Positions 53,009-61,296 of a stretch of DNA of 64,000 nt are shown piece by piece. The translations under genes were made by a program, and so were the position numbers. The DNA lies in NCBI RefSeq assembly GCF_001542775.1, contig NZ_CP014145.1:2914001-2978000 (forward strand), read 5' to 3'. The notes beneath the pieces are model-generated. The model had not been told where the DNA came from and made no database searches. It saw only the letters and a list, made by a program, of their open reading frames with translations. The stretch is from Microterricola viridarii. Lineage in GTDB: Bacteria; Actinomycetota; Actinomycetes; Actinomycetales; Microbacteriaceae. How positions within the stretch are numbered: position 1 is the first letter of the stretch; each line of letters opens with the position of its first letter.

Positions 53009-54367
53009 CTACGCCAGCCGTGCCACGCGATCGAGCCCGCGGCGGAGGTCGGCGAGCAGGTCGTCGAGTGACTCGATGCCCACCGACAGCCGCAGCATCC
53101 CGGGCGTGATGCCGAGGCGGGCGTTCAGCTCGGCGGGGAACGACGCATGCGTCGTGGTGAGCGGGTGCAGCACCATCGAGCGGGTGTCGCCGATGCCGGT
53201 CATCCGACTGAACACGCTCAGCCCGTCGGAGAAGGCGCGGGCGCCCTCGATGCCGCCGGCGACGGTGAAGGCGAACACCGAGCCGGTGCGGCCGCCGTAG
53301 TGGCGCTGCGCCAGCTCGTGCAGCGGGTTCTCCGGCAGTCCGGCGTAGTCGACGCCGACGACCTCCGGCTGCTCGGTGAGCCAACGGGCGATGGCCAGCG
53401 AGTTCTCGACGTGGCGGTCCATCCGCAGCGACAGCGTCTCGATGCCCTGGTGCAGCAGGAATCCGTTGAACGGGGAGAGCGAGGGGCCGATGTCGTTGAC
53501 CACGGCCTCGCGCACGTACTGGGCGTATGCGGTCGGCCCGAAGCGGTCGAGGTAGGAGCCCGCTCCCGGCCGGGGCGGGTCGGTGAGCAACGGGTAGCGG
53601 CGGCTGGTCGCGGCCCAGTCGAAGCGGCCGCCATCGACGATCGCACCGGAGACCCCGGCGCCGTGGCCGGAGAGGAACTTCGTGCTGGAGTGCACCACGA
53701 TGTCGGCGCCGTGCTCGAACGGCCGCAGCAGGTAGGGCGTCGCGACCGTGTTGTCGACGACGAGCGGGATGCCGTGGCGGCGCGCCACCTCGGCGATCCT
53801 GGCGATGTCGACGACGTCGTTGCGCGGGTTCGGGATGGTCTCGGTGTAGATCGCCTTGGTCTCCGGGCGGATGGCCTGCTCCCACTCGGCGTCGTCGTCG
53901 ATGTTCCAGACGTAGTCGACGCTCACGCCGAAGCGGCGGAAGCTGCGGCCGAACAGGATGCGGGTGCCGCCGTAGATGCTCGCCGTCGACACGATGTGCT
54001 CGCCGGACTCGGCCAGTGCGAGCAGGGCCGCGGTGATGGCCGCCTGCCCCGACGACACCACGACCGCGGCGGTACCGCCCTCCAGCGACGCGATCCGCTG
54101 CTCGGCGACGGCATTGGTGGGGTTCCCCTGCCGGGAGTAGATGGGCTCCTGTGACTCGCCGGCGAAGCGGGCGACGCCGTCATCGAAGGAGTCGAACACG
54201 TAGCCGGCACTCAGGGTGATCGGGGGCACGCGCGCCCCGCGGTTCTGGTCGGCGTAGTCGCCGGCGTGCACCTGCCGGGTGTCGAAGCCGAGGCCCTCCC
54301 AGTCGAAGAGTGGGGCTGCCGGGGCCTGCTCGGCCTGCCGGTTCTCAGGCAGCTCGGTGTGCGGCAT
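53009..54367 (-). CDS. metY: O-acetylhomoserine aminocarboxypropyltransferase / homocysteine synthase
   Basis: The 452-residue PLP enzyme makes homocysteine from O-acetylhomoserine and sulfide. It shows FDTRQVHAGDYADQNRGARV at the N-terminus, YSRQGNPTNAVAEQRIASLE, the Asp of PLVVDNTVATPYL and the PLP lysine in VHSSTKFLSGHGAG, all of Cys/Met metabolism fold type I. Length fits MetY rather than the shorter MetB. ATG at 54367 follows AGAAGGGA and overlaps malY by 23 bases. This places direct sulfhydrylation next to C-S lyase. Confidence 0.93.
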   Translation of the reverse strand: MPHTELPENRQAEQAPAAPLFDWEGLGFDTRQVHAGDYADQNRGARVPPITLSAGYVFDSFDDGVARFAGESQEPIYSRQGNPTNAVAEQRIASLEGGTAAVVVSSGQAAITAALLALAESGEHIVSTASIYGGTRILFGRSFRRFGVSVDYVWNIDDDAEWEQAIRPETKAIYTETIPNPRNDVVDIARIAEVARRHGIPLVVDNTVATPYLLRPFEHGADIVVHSSTKFLSGHGAGVSGAIVDGGRFDWAATSRRYPLLTDPPRPGAGSYLDRFGPTAYAQYVREAVVNDIGPSLSPFNGFLLHQGIETLSLRMDRHVENSLAIARWLTEQPEVVGVDYAGLPENPLHELAQRHYGGRTGSVFAFTVAGGIEGARAFSDGLSVFSRMTGIGDTRSMVLHPLTTTHASFPAELNARLGITPGMLRLSVGIESLDDLLADLRRGLDRVARLA

Positions 54368-55582
54368 CGCCGGTCCCTTCTGTTGTAGCGGCCTCTGTTG
54401 TGGTGGCCGCGCCGCCCTCGGCAACACCCGCGACGCGCGCGACGAGATCCGCGATGCGGGTGACCGCCTCACGCAGCGTCTCCGGCGAGCAGGCGAGGTT
54501 CAGCCGGGCGAACCCGGCGCCCCCGCTGCCGAAGCTGGCGCCGTCGTTGAGTGCGACGCGGGCCTCATGCAGGATGCGGGTGTGCGGGGATTCGCCGAGT
54601 CCCAGCCCGCGCAGGTCGAGCCAGGCGAGGTAGCCGGCGCGCGGCCGGTGGTAGACGGCGGCGGGGAGCTCTGCGCGCAGCAACTCGTCGAGCAGGCGGT
54701 CGTTGGCCACGATCCGCTCGACCGTCTCGTCGAGCCAGTCGGTGCTGCGGAACGCGACGATGTTGGCGTGCAGTCCCAGGATGCTGGTGCGACACGCCAC
54801 CTCCTCTGGCAGCAGGTTGAGCAGGTCGGCGGTGGCGGCATCCGCTGCCACGATGATCGCGCACTTGGCGCCGGCGATGTTCCAGCCCTTGCTGGCCGAG
54901 GTGACGATGGCGGCCCGGCCGCCGGCCGCGGCTGCGAGCGGCGCGAACGGGGTGAAGGTGACGCCCGGGTGGGTCAGCGGCGCGTGGATCTCATCCGAGA
55001 CGACGAACACGTCGTGTTTGGCTGCAATGCGGGCGAGTTCGACCAGTGTCGCCCGGTCGAAGACGACGCCGTGCGGGTTGTGCGGATTGCAGAGCAGGAA
55101 CGCGTCGATGCCGGCCGCGAACTCGCGCTCCAGTGCGGGAGGTTGAGGGTCCAGCCGCCGTCGGCCTGCCGCAGGGGCACCTCGATGACGGATGCCGAGG
55201 CCTCCTCGACCAGCTCGAAGAACGGCGGGTACACCGGCGGCGTGATTGCGACCCGCCCGGCCGCCGGCAGCGCCAACCGCAGGCTCTCGACGATGCCGAC
55301 GCTGACGTCGGTCGCCAGGTGCACGTGTGCCGGGTCGACGACCCAGCCCCAGCGGTCGTTCGCGAACTGGGCGAAGACCGGGGCGAGCTCACCCGGACCG
55401 TCGAGATAGCCGATGTCGGAGCTCTGAACCCGCTCCACCAGACGCTGCACGATCGCGGGGGCGATGGCGTAATCCATCTCGGCGACGAACAAGGGGAGCA
55501 CATCGGCGGGGAACCGGGTCCACTTGATGCTGCTGCGCTCGTGCCGAAGCGTGTCGGTCGGCGCACACGGTACGGGGGTCAT
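54345..55582 (-). pseudogene. MalY/PatB-type aminotransferase (C-S lyase), split by a frameshift
   Basis: The first frame holds IKWTRFPADVLPLFVAEMDY and PPVYPPFFELVEEASASVIE. The second holds VVSDEIHAPLTHPG and the PLP lysine site VTSASKGWNIAGAKCA. Both belong to one cystathionine beta-lyase-like enzyme of about 410 residues. The frames join at GGG 55137-55139; one extra base restores LNLPALEREFAAGIDAFLLC. ATG at 55582 is the likely start. Sequence on both sides is undamaged, so a base-calling error or very recent mutation is likely. Confidence 0.83.
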
Positions 55583-55662
55583 GAAGCCAGCATCGCTCAG
55601 CCTCGTGCCCGGCGCGATGGGTGCTGAAATGATTCGACATACGCCGAACCCATCAGAGGGCA

Positions 55663-55698
55663 CAAAAAACCCCGCAATCGCTATGATTGCGGGGTTTT
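55663..55698 (-). terminator. intrinsic terminator of tRNA-Arg
   Basis: AAAACCCCGCAATC pairs with GATTGCGGGGTTTT, with a T6 run on the minus strand beyond the stem, six bases past the tRNA 3' end. Confidence 0.9.
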
Positions 55699-55703
55699 GT
55701 CTG

Positions 55704-55776
55704 TGCGCCCGGAGGGATTCGAACCCCCAACCTTCTGATCCGTAGTCAGATGCTCTATCCGTTGAGCTACGGGCGC
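55704..55776 (-). tRNA. tRNA-Arg (anticodon ACG)
   Basis: On the minus strand the acceptor arms GCGCCCG and CGGGCGC pair fully, with discriminator A. The D arm reads GCTCAACGGATAGAGC. The anticodon stem TCTGA/TCAGA holds loop CTACGGA (anticodon ACG). The T arm is GGGGGTTCGAATCCCTC. The CCA end is not encoded. A34 should be edited to inosine by TadA (35806-36276). Confidence 0.97.
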
Positions 55777-55815
55777 ATGTTGGGCATCTGGGCGAGCTAG
55801 GCGCTCAGAAGCAAC

Positions 55816-56220
55816 TTAGTTACTATAGCCCGAGCCACGCGGTCGCGCCAATTCGAGCAGTCGCGCCTGGCGTGTCACGGCCACCTGGCGGTACGACGTC
55901 TCGATCAATTCGGCGAGGAATTTCCACTCTGTGTGCGGCTGGTCGAAGTCGATCGCGAGCCATTTGCTGCCGTCGTAGTAGGGCGGGTGGAAGAACCGCT
56001 CGTCCTGTTCCCAGGCGGCGTGCTCGTCCGGATCCGTCTTGAATACGATCGAGTACGGCCGCTGCGCCGAGGCGGCCATGTGCACGAAGATCGGCTTGCG
56101 GGCCCGGAAGGTCGGCCGACCCCATGCCTGCACCTCGATCGCCTCCGGCAGGTCTAGGCAGAGCTCACGCACCCGCTGCACGAGCGGGTCGCCGGGCTCG
56201 AAGATCGGTGGGTGATCCAT
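55816..56220 (-). CDS. MmcQ/YjbR-family protein
   Basis: The 134-residue product has the CyaY-like double-wing fold pattern of MmcQ/YjbR proteins: LCLDLPEAIEVQAWGRPTFR near the N-terminus and FFHPPYYDGSKWLAIDFDQP in the middle, ending ELIETSYRQVAVTR. The family is often annotated as DNA-binding; evidence for function is thin. ATG at 56220 has no strong ribosome site. Confidence 0.88.
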   Translation of the reverse strand: MDHPPIFEPGDPLVQRVRELCLDLPEAIEVQAWGRPTFRARKPIFVHMAASAQRPYSIVFKTDPDEHAAWEQDERFFHPPYYDGSKWLAIDFDQPHTEWKFLAELIETSYRQVAVTRQARLLELARPRGSGYSN

Positions 56221-56297
56221 GTCGACAGGTTAGGCGCTGCCGGCGCCTGCGGCACCCGTCGCCGACCAGGATCAATCGACAACGGGTGCCAGCGCAG

Positions 56298-56435
56298 CTA
56301 GCGCTTCTTCACGTTCGTGACAGCGTCGCTGTCTCGCGATGAGGATTCGCTCTTCGCGCGCTTGTCGGCCCGCTTTTCTTTCAGCGATCGCTCCGCCTTC
56401 TTGGCAGTCGCTTTTCGTTGAGTTTTCTCTGCCAT
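56298..56435 (-). CDS. 45-residue highly basic protein (AKKAxxSLKxKRAxKR family)
   Basis: The peptide runs MAEKTQRKATAKKAERSLKE, KRADKRAKSESSS and ends VTNVKKR. It shares AKKA-SLK(E/D)KRA-KR-KSES with the 43-residue protein at 41270-41401, so these are paralogues. GACGGAGGCACGACC precedes the ATG. The chain is probably disordered. Base use is lower in GC than the neighbours because of lysine codons. Confidence 0.75.
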   Translation of the reverse strand: MAEKTQRKATAKKAERSLKEKRADKRAKSESSSRDSDAVTNVKKR

Positions 56436-56574
56436 GGTCGTGCCTCCGTCGAGAGCCACGGTGACCCTGTAGCGCTGAGGCTACGCGGGTTCGCACCGTT
56501 GGCCGCCGATTCGCGCTCATTCCCTGCTGACTGCCACGTTGGCGGGTTCTGAAAGGCCCCACCGAGGGCTGGCA

Positions 56575-56958
56575 CTAGGTGAAAAGCTGCACCAGCACGA
56601 TCTGGTTGCCGTACAGGTCGTGCACGTGCGCCCAGCGGGAGCCGGCGCCGGCGCCCGGTGGCTGCGCCGGCAGCGTGCCGATCGAGGCCAGACGGGAGAG
56701 CGCGGCATCACGGTCGTCGACGTAGACCACGCCCAGCGGATGCCCACCGGTCTGCGCACCGACCAGGTGCTCGTCGCCGGGCAGCACCCGCATCAGCCAG
56801 AGGCCGGTCTCGCCGCCGGTGCCGAGGTGCAGCAGCCGGAATCCGCCCTCCCCCGGCTCGTCGAAGAGAACCTCGAAGCCGAAGCCGTCGCGGTAGAAGG
56901 CGATCGCCTCGTCGTAGTCGTGCACCAGCACGACCGTCCTGCCCCAGTGCGTGCCCAT
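56575..56958 (-). CDS. glyoxalase/VOC-family protein
   Basis: The 127-residue product is one vicinal-oxygen-chelate unit with beta-alpha-beta modules: TVVLVHDYDEAIAFYRDGFG, FEVLFDEPGEGGFRLLHLGT and AHVHDLYGNQIVLVQLF. The Glu/His metal-ligand pattern is partial. Members are dioxygenases, lyases or resistance proteins; none can be chosen. ATG at 56958 is preceded by GGGAGCAGG; GTG at 56973 is an alternative. Confidence 0.88.
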   Translation of the reverse strand: MGTHWGRTVVLVHDYDEAIAFYRDGFGFEVLFDEPGEGGFRLLHLGTGGETGLWLMRVLPGDEHLVGAQTGGHPLGVVYVDDRDAALSRLASIGTLPAQPPGAGAGSRWAHVHDLYGNQIVLVQLFT

Positions 56959-57060
56959 GCCTGCTCCCGTCACTTGCCGCCACTGTAGAGGCGGCTGCGC
57001 GGGCGCACAACGCCCAGCCCACCCCTAGCCAGCACCGGAACGCGGTGTTTGACTACGGCC

Positions 57061-57783
57061 ATGAGTACCCCGACTTCTTTTGACTATGCGGGACTGCGAG
57101 CACTGTTCATCAACTGCACCCTCAAACGCTCGCCCGAGATCAGCAACACCCAAGGCATCATCGACCTGAGCGCCGGCCTGATGCGCCGGCAGGGCGTGCA
57201 CGTCGACCTGGTGCGGGCGATCGACCACGACATCGCGACGGGCGTCTACCCGGACATGACAGAGCACGGCTGGGCGAGCGACGCCTGGCCGGAGCTGTTC
57301 GAGACGGTGCGCGCCGCCGACATCCTCGTCATCGCCGGGCCGATCTGGCTGGGCGACAACAGTTCCGTCACCAAGCGGATCGTGGAGCGGCTCTACGCAA
57401 TGTCCGGCCTGTTCAACGAGGCGGGGCAATACGTCTACTACGGCAAAGTCGGCGGGGCGATCATCACCGGCAACGAGGATGGCGTCAAACACTGCGCCTC
57501 GAACCTGCTCTACAGCATGCAGCACATCGGTTACACGATTCCGCCCGCCGCCGACGCCGGCTGGATCGGCGAGATCGGCCCGGGGCCGAGCTACCTCGAC
57601 CCGGGCTCCGGTGGGCCGGAGAGTGACTTCACGAACCGGAACACCACGTTCATGAGTTGGAACCTGATGCACCTGGCGGCCATGTTGAAGGCGAACGACG
57701 GTATCCCCGCGTTCGGCAATCTGCGGCGCGAGTGGGACGACGGCGAGCGCTTCGGCTTCGAGGCGAACCCGGAATACCGCTAG
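57061..57783 (+). CDS. flavodoxin/NADPH-dependent FMN reductase-family protein
   Basis: The 240-residue product has the flavodoxin-like FMN-binding P-loop ALFINCTLKRSPEISNTQG, then DILVIAGPIWLGDNSSVTKR and YYGKVGGAIITGNEDGVKH, as in NAD(P)H-dependent oxidoreductases that bind FMN. The start is ATG at 57061. No partner oxidoreductase gene is adjacent. A perfect convergent hairpin follows. Confidence 0.9.
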   Translation: MSTPTSFDYAGLRALFINCTLKRSPEISNTQGIIDLSAGLMRRQGVHVDLVRAIDHDIATGVYPDMTEHGWASDAWPELFETVRAADILVIAGPIWLGDNSSVTKRIVERLYAMSGLFNEAGQYVYYGKVGGAIITGNEDGVKHCASNLLYSMQHIGYTIPPAADAGWIGEIGPGPSYLDPGSGGPESDFTNRNTTFMSWNLMHLAAMLKANDGIPAFGNLRREWDDGERFGFEANPEYR

Positions 57784-57801
57784 CGCGCTGACGCCTGAAC
57801 G

Positions 57802-57841
57802 CCGGATGCCGGGGCGACACGTGTGTCGCCCCGGCATCCGG
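57802..57841. terminator. perfect hairpin between convergent genes
   Basis: CCGGATGCCGGGGCGACAC pairs with GTGTCGCCCCGGCATCCGG with a two-base loop, serving the FMN-reductase gene and the lipoprotein gene. Confidence 0.8.
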
Positions 57842-57884
57842 GTCTCGAAATTGCTGTTCGAGCGTTACCGCTCGGCGTCGCTAC

Positions 57885-58328
57885 TTACTCAGCGGAGCAG
57901 TTCGCGGCAGCCTCGGCGGCGGCGTCCTGCACGGCCGTGGTGGCGGCGATGAGGGCGGGGTCGGTCTCGGCGCCCTCGGCCGGGGCCTCGGTCGAAACGG
58001 TGGCGACGTATGCGCCGGCCTCGCCCAGTGCGGCGGCGAAGCTCGAGAACGCGGCGTCGGCCGACTTGTTGTCGACGGTGCCGAGGAGCGCGTCAACGCG
58101 CTCGGTCAGCTGGCCGAAGTACTCGGACTTGCCGGCGGGGTCGGCGGCAAGGTCGCCGGCGAGGGTGTTCAGGGCACCGTTGGTGACGTTGCGCACCTCC
58201 GAGCAGGCCTCAACGGTGGAGCTGGCTGCGGGGCTGCTCTCGGGGGTGGCCTCGGCGGCGCAACCGGTGAATGCGAGGGCGGCGCCCAGGGCGAGCGCGG
58301 CGACGGTGACCATACGGGTCGACTTCAT
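57885..58328 (-). CDS. small secreted lipoprotein, hypothetical
   Basis: The 147-residue product has a signal peptide with lipobox AFTGC (Cys23). It is followed by an Ala/Ser/Thr/Glu-rich helical domain with two further cysteines (VEACSEVRNVTNG and AANCSAE at the C-terminus) that may pair. No family is recognised. ATG at 58328 follows AAGGAGAT. Its envelope location is supported by the lipobox; its role is unknown. Confidence 0.85.
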   Translation of the reverse strand: MKSTRMVTVAALALGAALAFTGCAAEATPESSPAASSTVEACSEVRNVTNGALNTLAGDLAADPAGKSEYFGQLTERVDALLGTVDNKSADAAFSSFAAALGEAGAYVATVSTEAPAEGAETDPALIAATTAVQDAAAEAAANCSAE

Positions 58329-58427
58329 GACTGTGTATCTCCTTGGGTGCGTGCAAGCGCAGACAATCGCGTGATGCCTGGTGAGGCCGAACGGATGCCG
58401 CAACTGCGCGGCCCGTTTTAACGCGCA

Positions 58428-58451
58428 AAGGCGCCCCGGTAAGGGCGCCTT
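58428..58451 (-). terminator. hairpin beyond the first LLM oxidoreductase gene
   Basis: AAGGCGCCC pairs with GGGCGCCTT, 20 bases after the stop codon on the minus strand. The tail has only short T stretches. Confidence 0.65.
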
Positions 58452-58470
58452 CGTCGCTTGCGTATACAGT

Positions 58471-59484
58471 CTACAGATCGTCGCCCGACGCCTCGGCGAG
58501 CGCCGGGATCACGGTCTGCTCGAACAGCTGCTGGGTGCTGCGGTCGTAGGCCGCCTCGGGGAAGTAGTGGATCGAGTAGCCGAGGCCGTGCTTCTGGCGC
58601 TCGAGCAGGCGCTCGATCACCTGCTCCGGCGTGCCGACGCCCGGGGCGTCCGAGTGGTAGTTCGCGTGCACGTACTCGGCGGCGGTGTCCGCGCCGACGT
58701 GGCGGGCCATGCGCGCCTCGACGGCGTCGATGCGCTCGGCCACCTCCGCCTCGGTGTCGGCGATGATGGTGTTGAAGTTGGAGGAGCGGGTGATGCTGCC
58801 GAAGTCGCGGCCGATCGCCTCGCAGTGCCCGCGCAGCACGGCGCTCTTATGGTCGAACTCCTCGAGCGTGCCGGTGAAGTTGGTGTAGTCGGCGTACTGG
58901 GCCGCGATCTTCAGCGTGACCTTCTCGCCGCCGCCGGCCACCCAGATCGGGATACCACCCTGCTGCGGCGGCATCGGCTGCACGATGGCCTTGTTCACCT
59001 GGAAGTACTGCCCGTCGAGGGTCGCCTCGCCCGTCGTCCACGCCTGCTTCATGATCTCGACGCCCTCGCGGAGGCGGCCGAGGCGCTCCGGGATGCCGGG
59101 GAAGCCGTAGCCGTAGGCACGCCACTCCTGCTCGTACCAGCCGCCGCCGATTCCCATCTCGGTGCGGCCGCCGCTGATCATGTCGACGGTCGCCGCGACC
59201 TTGGCCAGGTAGGCCGGGTTGCGGTAGCTCATGCACGTGCACATCTGGCCGATGCGCACCCGCTCGGTGACGGCGGCGAAGGCGCTCATCAGCGTCCACG
59301 CCTCGTGCGTGGCCTGGTCGGTGGGGGCGGGCACGGTGTGGAAGTGGTCGTACACCCAGATCGACTCCCACGGGCCGGCATCCGCCGACTGGGCCAGGGC
59401 CCGCATGGTGTCCCAGTGCTCACTGGGATCGATGTCGACGAGGTCATGGCGCCAGCCCTGGGGGATGAAAGTTCCGAATCGCAT
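58471..59484 (-). CDS. LLM-class F420-dependent oxidoreductase (LLM-A)
   Basis: The 337-residue product has the luciferase-like TIM barrel: MRFGTFIPQGW, ESIWVYDHFHTVPAPT, VRIGQMCTCMSYRNPAYLAK, GRTEMGIGGGWYEQEW and IPIWVAGGGEKVTLKIAAQY. These motifs fit F420-dependent members. The substrate is unknown. ATG at 59484 is leaderless with TAGACT at 59492-59497. It was originally divergent from the LLM-B gene; a single-gene island now separates them, starting at its own first codons. Confidence 0.93.
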   Translation of the reverse strand: MRFGTFIPQGWRHDLVDIDPSEHWDTMRALAQSADAGPWESIWVYDHFHTVPAPTDQATHEAWTLMSAFAAVTERVRIGQMCTCMSYRNPAYLAKVAATVDMISGGRTEMGIGGGWYEQEWRAYGYGFPGIPERLGRLREGVEIMKQAWTTGEATLDGQYFQVNKAIVQPMPPQQGGIPIWVAGGGEKVTLKIAAQYADYTNFTGTLEEFDHKSAVLRGHCEAIGRDFGSITRSSNFNTIIADTEAEVAERIDAVEARMARHVGADTAAEYVHANYHSDAPGVGTPEQVIERLLERQKHGLGYSIHYFPEAAYDRSTQQLFEQTVIPALAEASGDDL

Positions 59485-59558
59485 GCTCGGCAGTCTAGGG
59501 CGGCCGGAATAATGGCGTGCTCTCAGGCGCTGCATCCGGTGTGAAACGCATCGGATTC
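59475..59558. repeat. left copy of the duplicated LLM intergenic region
   Basis: It contains the start and TAGACT promoter of LLM-A and, at its right end, a six-codon remnant of the LLM-B start (GTGAAACGCATCGGATTC), after which the island sequence begins. The last 32 bases (59527-59558) are identical to 61265-61296. Confidence 0.85.
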
Positions 59559-59604
59559 GAGTCAGCGATCCCACAGCCAAGCCTGCAAGATCACTCGCTC
59601 TGAC

Positions 59605-61095
59605 CTAATCCGTTGCCGAGAGCCATCCAACTCCTCGCGCATAATTCTTGAGCTTCGTAAGGCAATACTGCGCGACAGTGGATCGGTTCTTCGACTGCAG
59701 GAAGTCCCCCTTGCGATAGGTGAACTCAAAGCAACGAATTCCCTCTTCGGTCGCGATAGACACATCAGGGAGCAGCGCGGGAAGAAAATCCACGGACTTC
59801 TCCGCCCGAATGGTGGGCTGATCGCCTCCACCGAAGGCAAAGCTCGCTTCAAGCGCCTTGCCGAACGCGACATTGAGCTGCTTGTCTTTTGCCCCCTGAA
59901 AGCCGACGTAGTCGGCAAATGCCTCAAATATTTGTCGGGCCTCTTCGGCGGGGTTTCCACGCGTCTCGCCCACGGACCGCTGTTCGTGGGCGAGATGCCG
60001 ACCAAAGTCACTTCTCGTCAAGTATGTAGTCACTTCCGCGGGTGTACGCGAGGCAAGCCCAAGTGAACTAAGCGCTTCTTGAACATCTGGAGGGCCGTAG
60101 CGGCGGAAGGTGGAAAGCGCCAGCGGCGGCGAAATTGAAAACACATGCGCGTCCAGCGCGACGATGGTCTGGACAAGCAGTCCGCGGTGCCCGGCCCACC
60201 ACTTACCAATGACGCTATCGCCGCATGCTTGCAAGAGCGCGCTCGGATCTAGCATTCCGAAGCGCCTACTCGACGTGAGGCTCGAGAGGATGCCGTGGCC
60301 CGACGTCTCACTCACGAAGAGAATCGTCATATCGACTGGCTTTACAGTCTCCCTCTCGAGTGCAAGCCGTCGTTTGTTGAAGTCCAGCGCGATCTGCTTT
60401 AAGAAGTCGCCCAATGATCTAAAGGATGCAGTGTCGTACTCCGCAAGGTCCACAAGGGCCTCCAACGAATCCACTTGGTTGGCTAGCTGGAGTGTCTGCG
60501 CGGCCAAGCCACTCCACGCATCTACGGGAGGACCATCGACCTTAACGGGAAGGTCGAGTGGCACAACCCCGGCGATCTCACGGTACGCTTCCGACATCGC
60601 CGCTGCCTTGCTCTGCACAGTCTCTGGCCAGACCAGTAGTACGCGCTGGCCAATTCCTTGGCGGAGAAATCGCTTGATTTCGCTCACCTCTTCTGCAGTG
60701 GCCGGGCGCCCCTCTCGATGGTCCACATTCACCGGAATAATTCGCGCATCGTTGGACGCAACCTCATCGCGCACAAAGGGCGAAAGTGCCGCCTCAAGGT
60801 TTGCTGCAGAAACGTCGCCGATGAAGGTGAGCGTCTTGGTGAAGGATCTTGGCAAGAACGTCGTGAGGTTCTCCGCCAGCGTTGTTTTCCCGGTGCCTGA
60901 GTCGGCGTAGATGGGAAGGAACAAACCCTCACCGAGAGAAGCGACCGCTTCCGCTGCTTCTTCAAGCACTTCGACCGTGGATGTCGCCGGCGGTAAGAGG
61001 ATATTGAGTACTTCAAGTCCGATCTTTGCCACCAGCGGCTCGTAACGCGAAGGTAGAGATAGCGTGCGTAGCAGGTGTCGATCTTCAGCGGTCAT
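59605..61095 (-). CDS. P-loop ATPase with a possible PD-(D/E)XK-like C-terminal domain (island cargo)
   Basis: No named family was recognised for this 496-residue protein. The N-terminal third is an AAA-type ATPase: Walker A ADSGTGKTT at residues 64-72, a likely Walker B in RVLLVWPE (151-158) and a sensor-like strand MTILFVSET (256-264). The middle is helical. Near the C-terminus LPDVSIATEEG (442-452) then CFEFTYRKGDF (455-465) resembles the P-D ... E-x-x ... K pattern of restriction-type nucleases, though the lysine is displaced. ATG at 61095 is leaderless: TAGGGT (minus strand, 61102-61107) ends six bases upstream. Codon use and GC differ strongly from the neighbours, indicating transfer. 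Anti-phage defence is the leading guess, not shown. Confidence 0.85.
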   Translation of the reverse strand: MTAEDRHLLRTLSLPSRYEPLVAKIGLEVLNILLPPATSTVEVLEEAAEAVASLGEGLFLPIYADSGTGKTTLAENLTTFLPRSFTKTLTFIGDVSAANLEAALSPFVRDEVASNDARIIPVNVDHREGRPATAEEVSEIKRFLRQGIGQRVLLVWPETVQSKAAAMSEAYREIAGVVPLDLPVKVDGPPVDAWSGLAAQTLQLANQVDSLEALVDLAEYDTASFRSLGDFLKQIALDFNKRRLALERETVKPVDMTILFVSETSGHGILSSLTSSRRFGMLDPSALLQACGDSVIGKWWAGHRGLLVQTIVALDAHVFSISPPLALSTFRRYGPPDVQEALSSLGLASRTPAEVTTYLTRSDFGRHLAHEQRSVGETRGNPAEEARQIFEAFADYVGFQGAKDKQLNVAFGKALEASFAFGGGDQPTIRAEKSVDFLPALLPDVSIATEEGIRCFEFTYRKGDFLQSKNRSTVAQYCLTKLKNYARGVGWLSATD

Positions 61096-61215
61096 TGGCT
61101 CACCCTAGCGGGGAACTGAGTTTTGTCTGAATGGAAGCTGTGCAACTTGTCAGCAGCGGCCGCCGCTGATTTGGAGCGCTGTGGCCGTGAGCGCTCGTCC
61201 GCACCGCAGGCCAGG

Positions 61216-61296
61216 CGAATCGCATGCTCGGTAGTCTGGGGCAGGAATAAGCTCGGCACCCTGAGCGCTGCATCCGGTGTGAAACGCATCGGATTC
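61216..61296. repeat. right copy of the duplicated LLM intergenic region
   Basis: It begins with a remnant of the LLM-A start (CGAATCGCAT, reading ATGCGATTCG on the minus strand) and runs into the intact start of LLM-B. The TAGACT promoter seen in the left copy is here CAGACT, as expected if it no longer serves a gene. Confidence 0.85.

Larger units (their letters stand above)
59475..61296. mobile_element. single-gene genomic island flanked by a duplicated intergenic region
   Basis: The left boundary (59475-59558) and right boundary (61216-61296) are direct repeats of about 80 bases. Both start with the same 16 bases and end with the same 32 bases; the middle has diverged. The repeat spans the whole promoter region between the two LLM genes plus the first codons of each. 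Between the repeats lies 1.66 kb of visibly lower GC (two sampled rows of 60 bases have 30 and 32 G+C, against 42 in LLM-B) with one ATPase gene. No integrase, transposase or terminal inverted repeat is present. Confidence 0.75.

Noticed and set aside
55704..55776. tRNA-Arg as an integration site for a genomic island
   Set aside because: No duplicated tRNA 3' end, integrase or composition change was found next to it; the only island is at 59-61 kb with different flanks.
61092..61289. 65-codon minus-strand ORF starting at 61289
   Set aside because: Part of it is the remnant of the LLM-A start in the right-hand repeat; after the first codons the frame runs through non-coding island edge.
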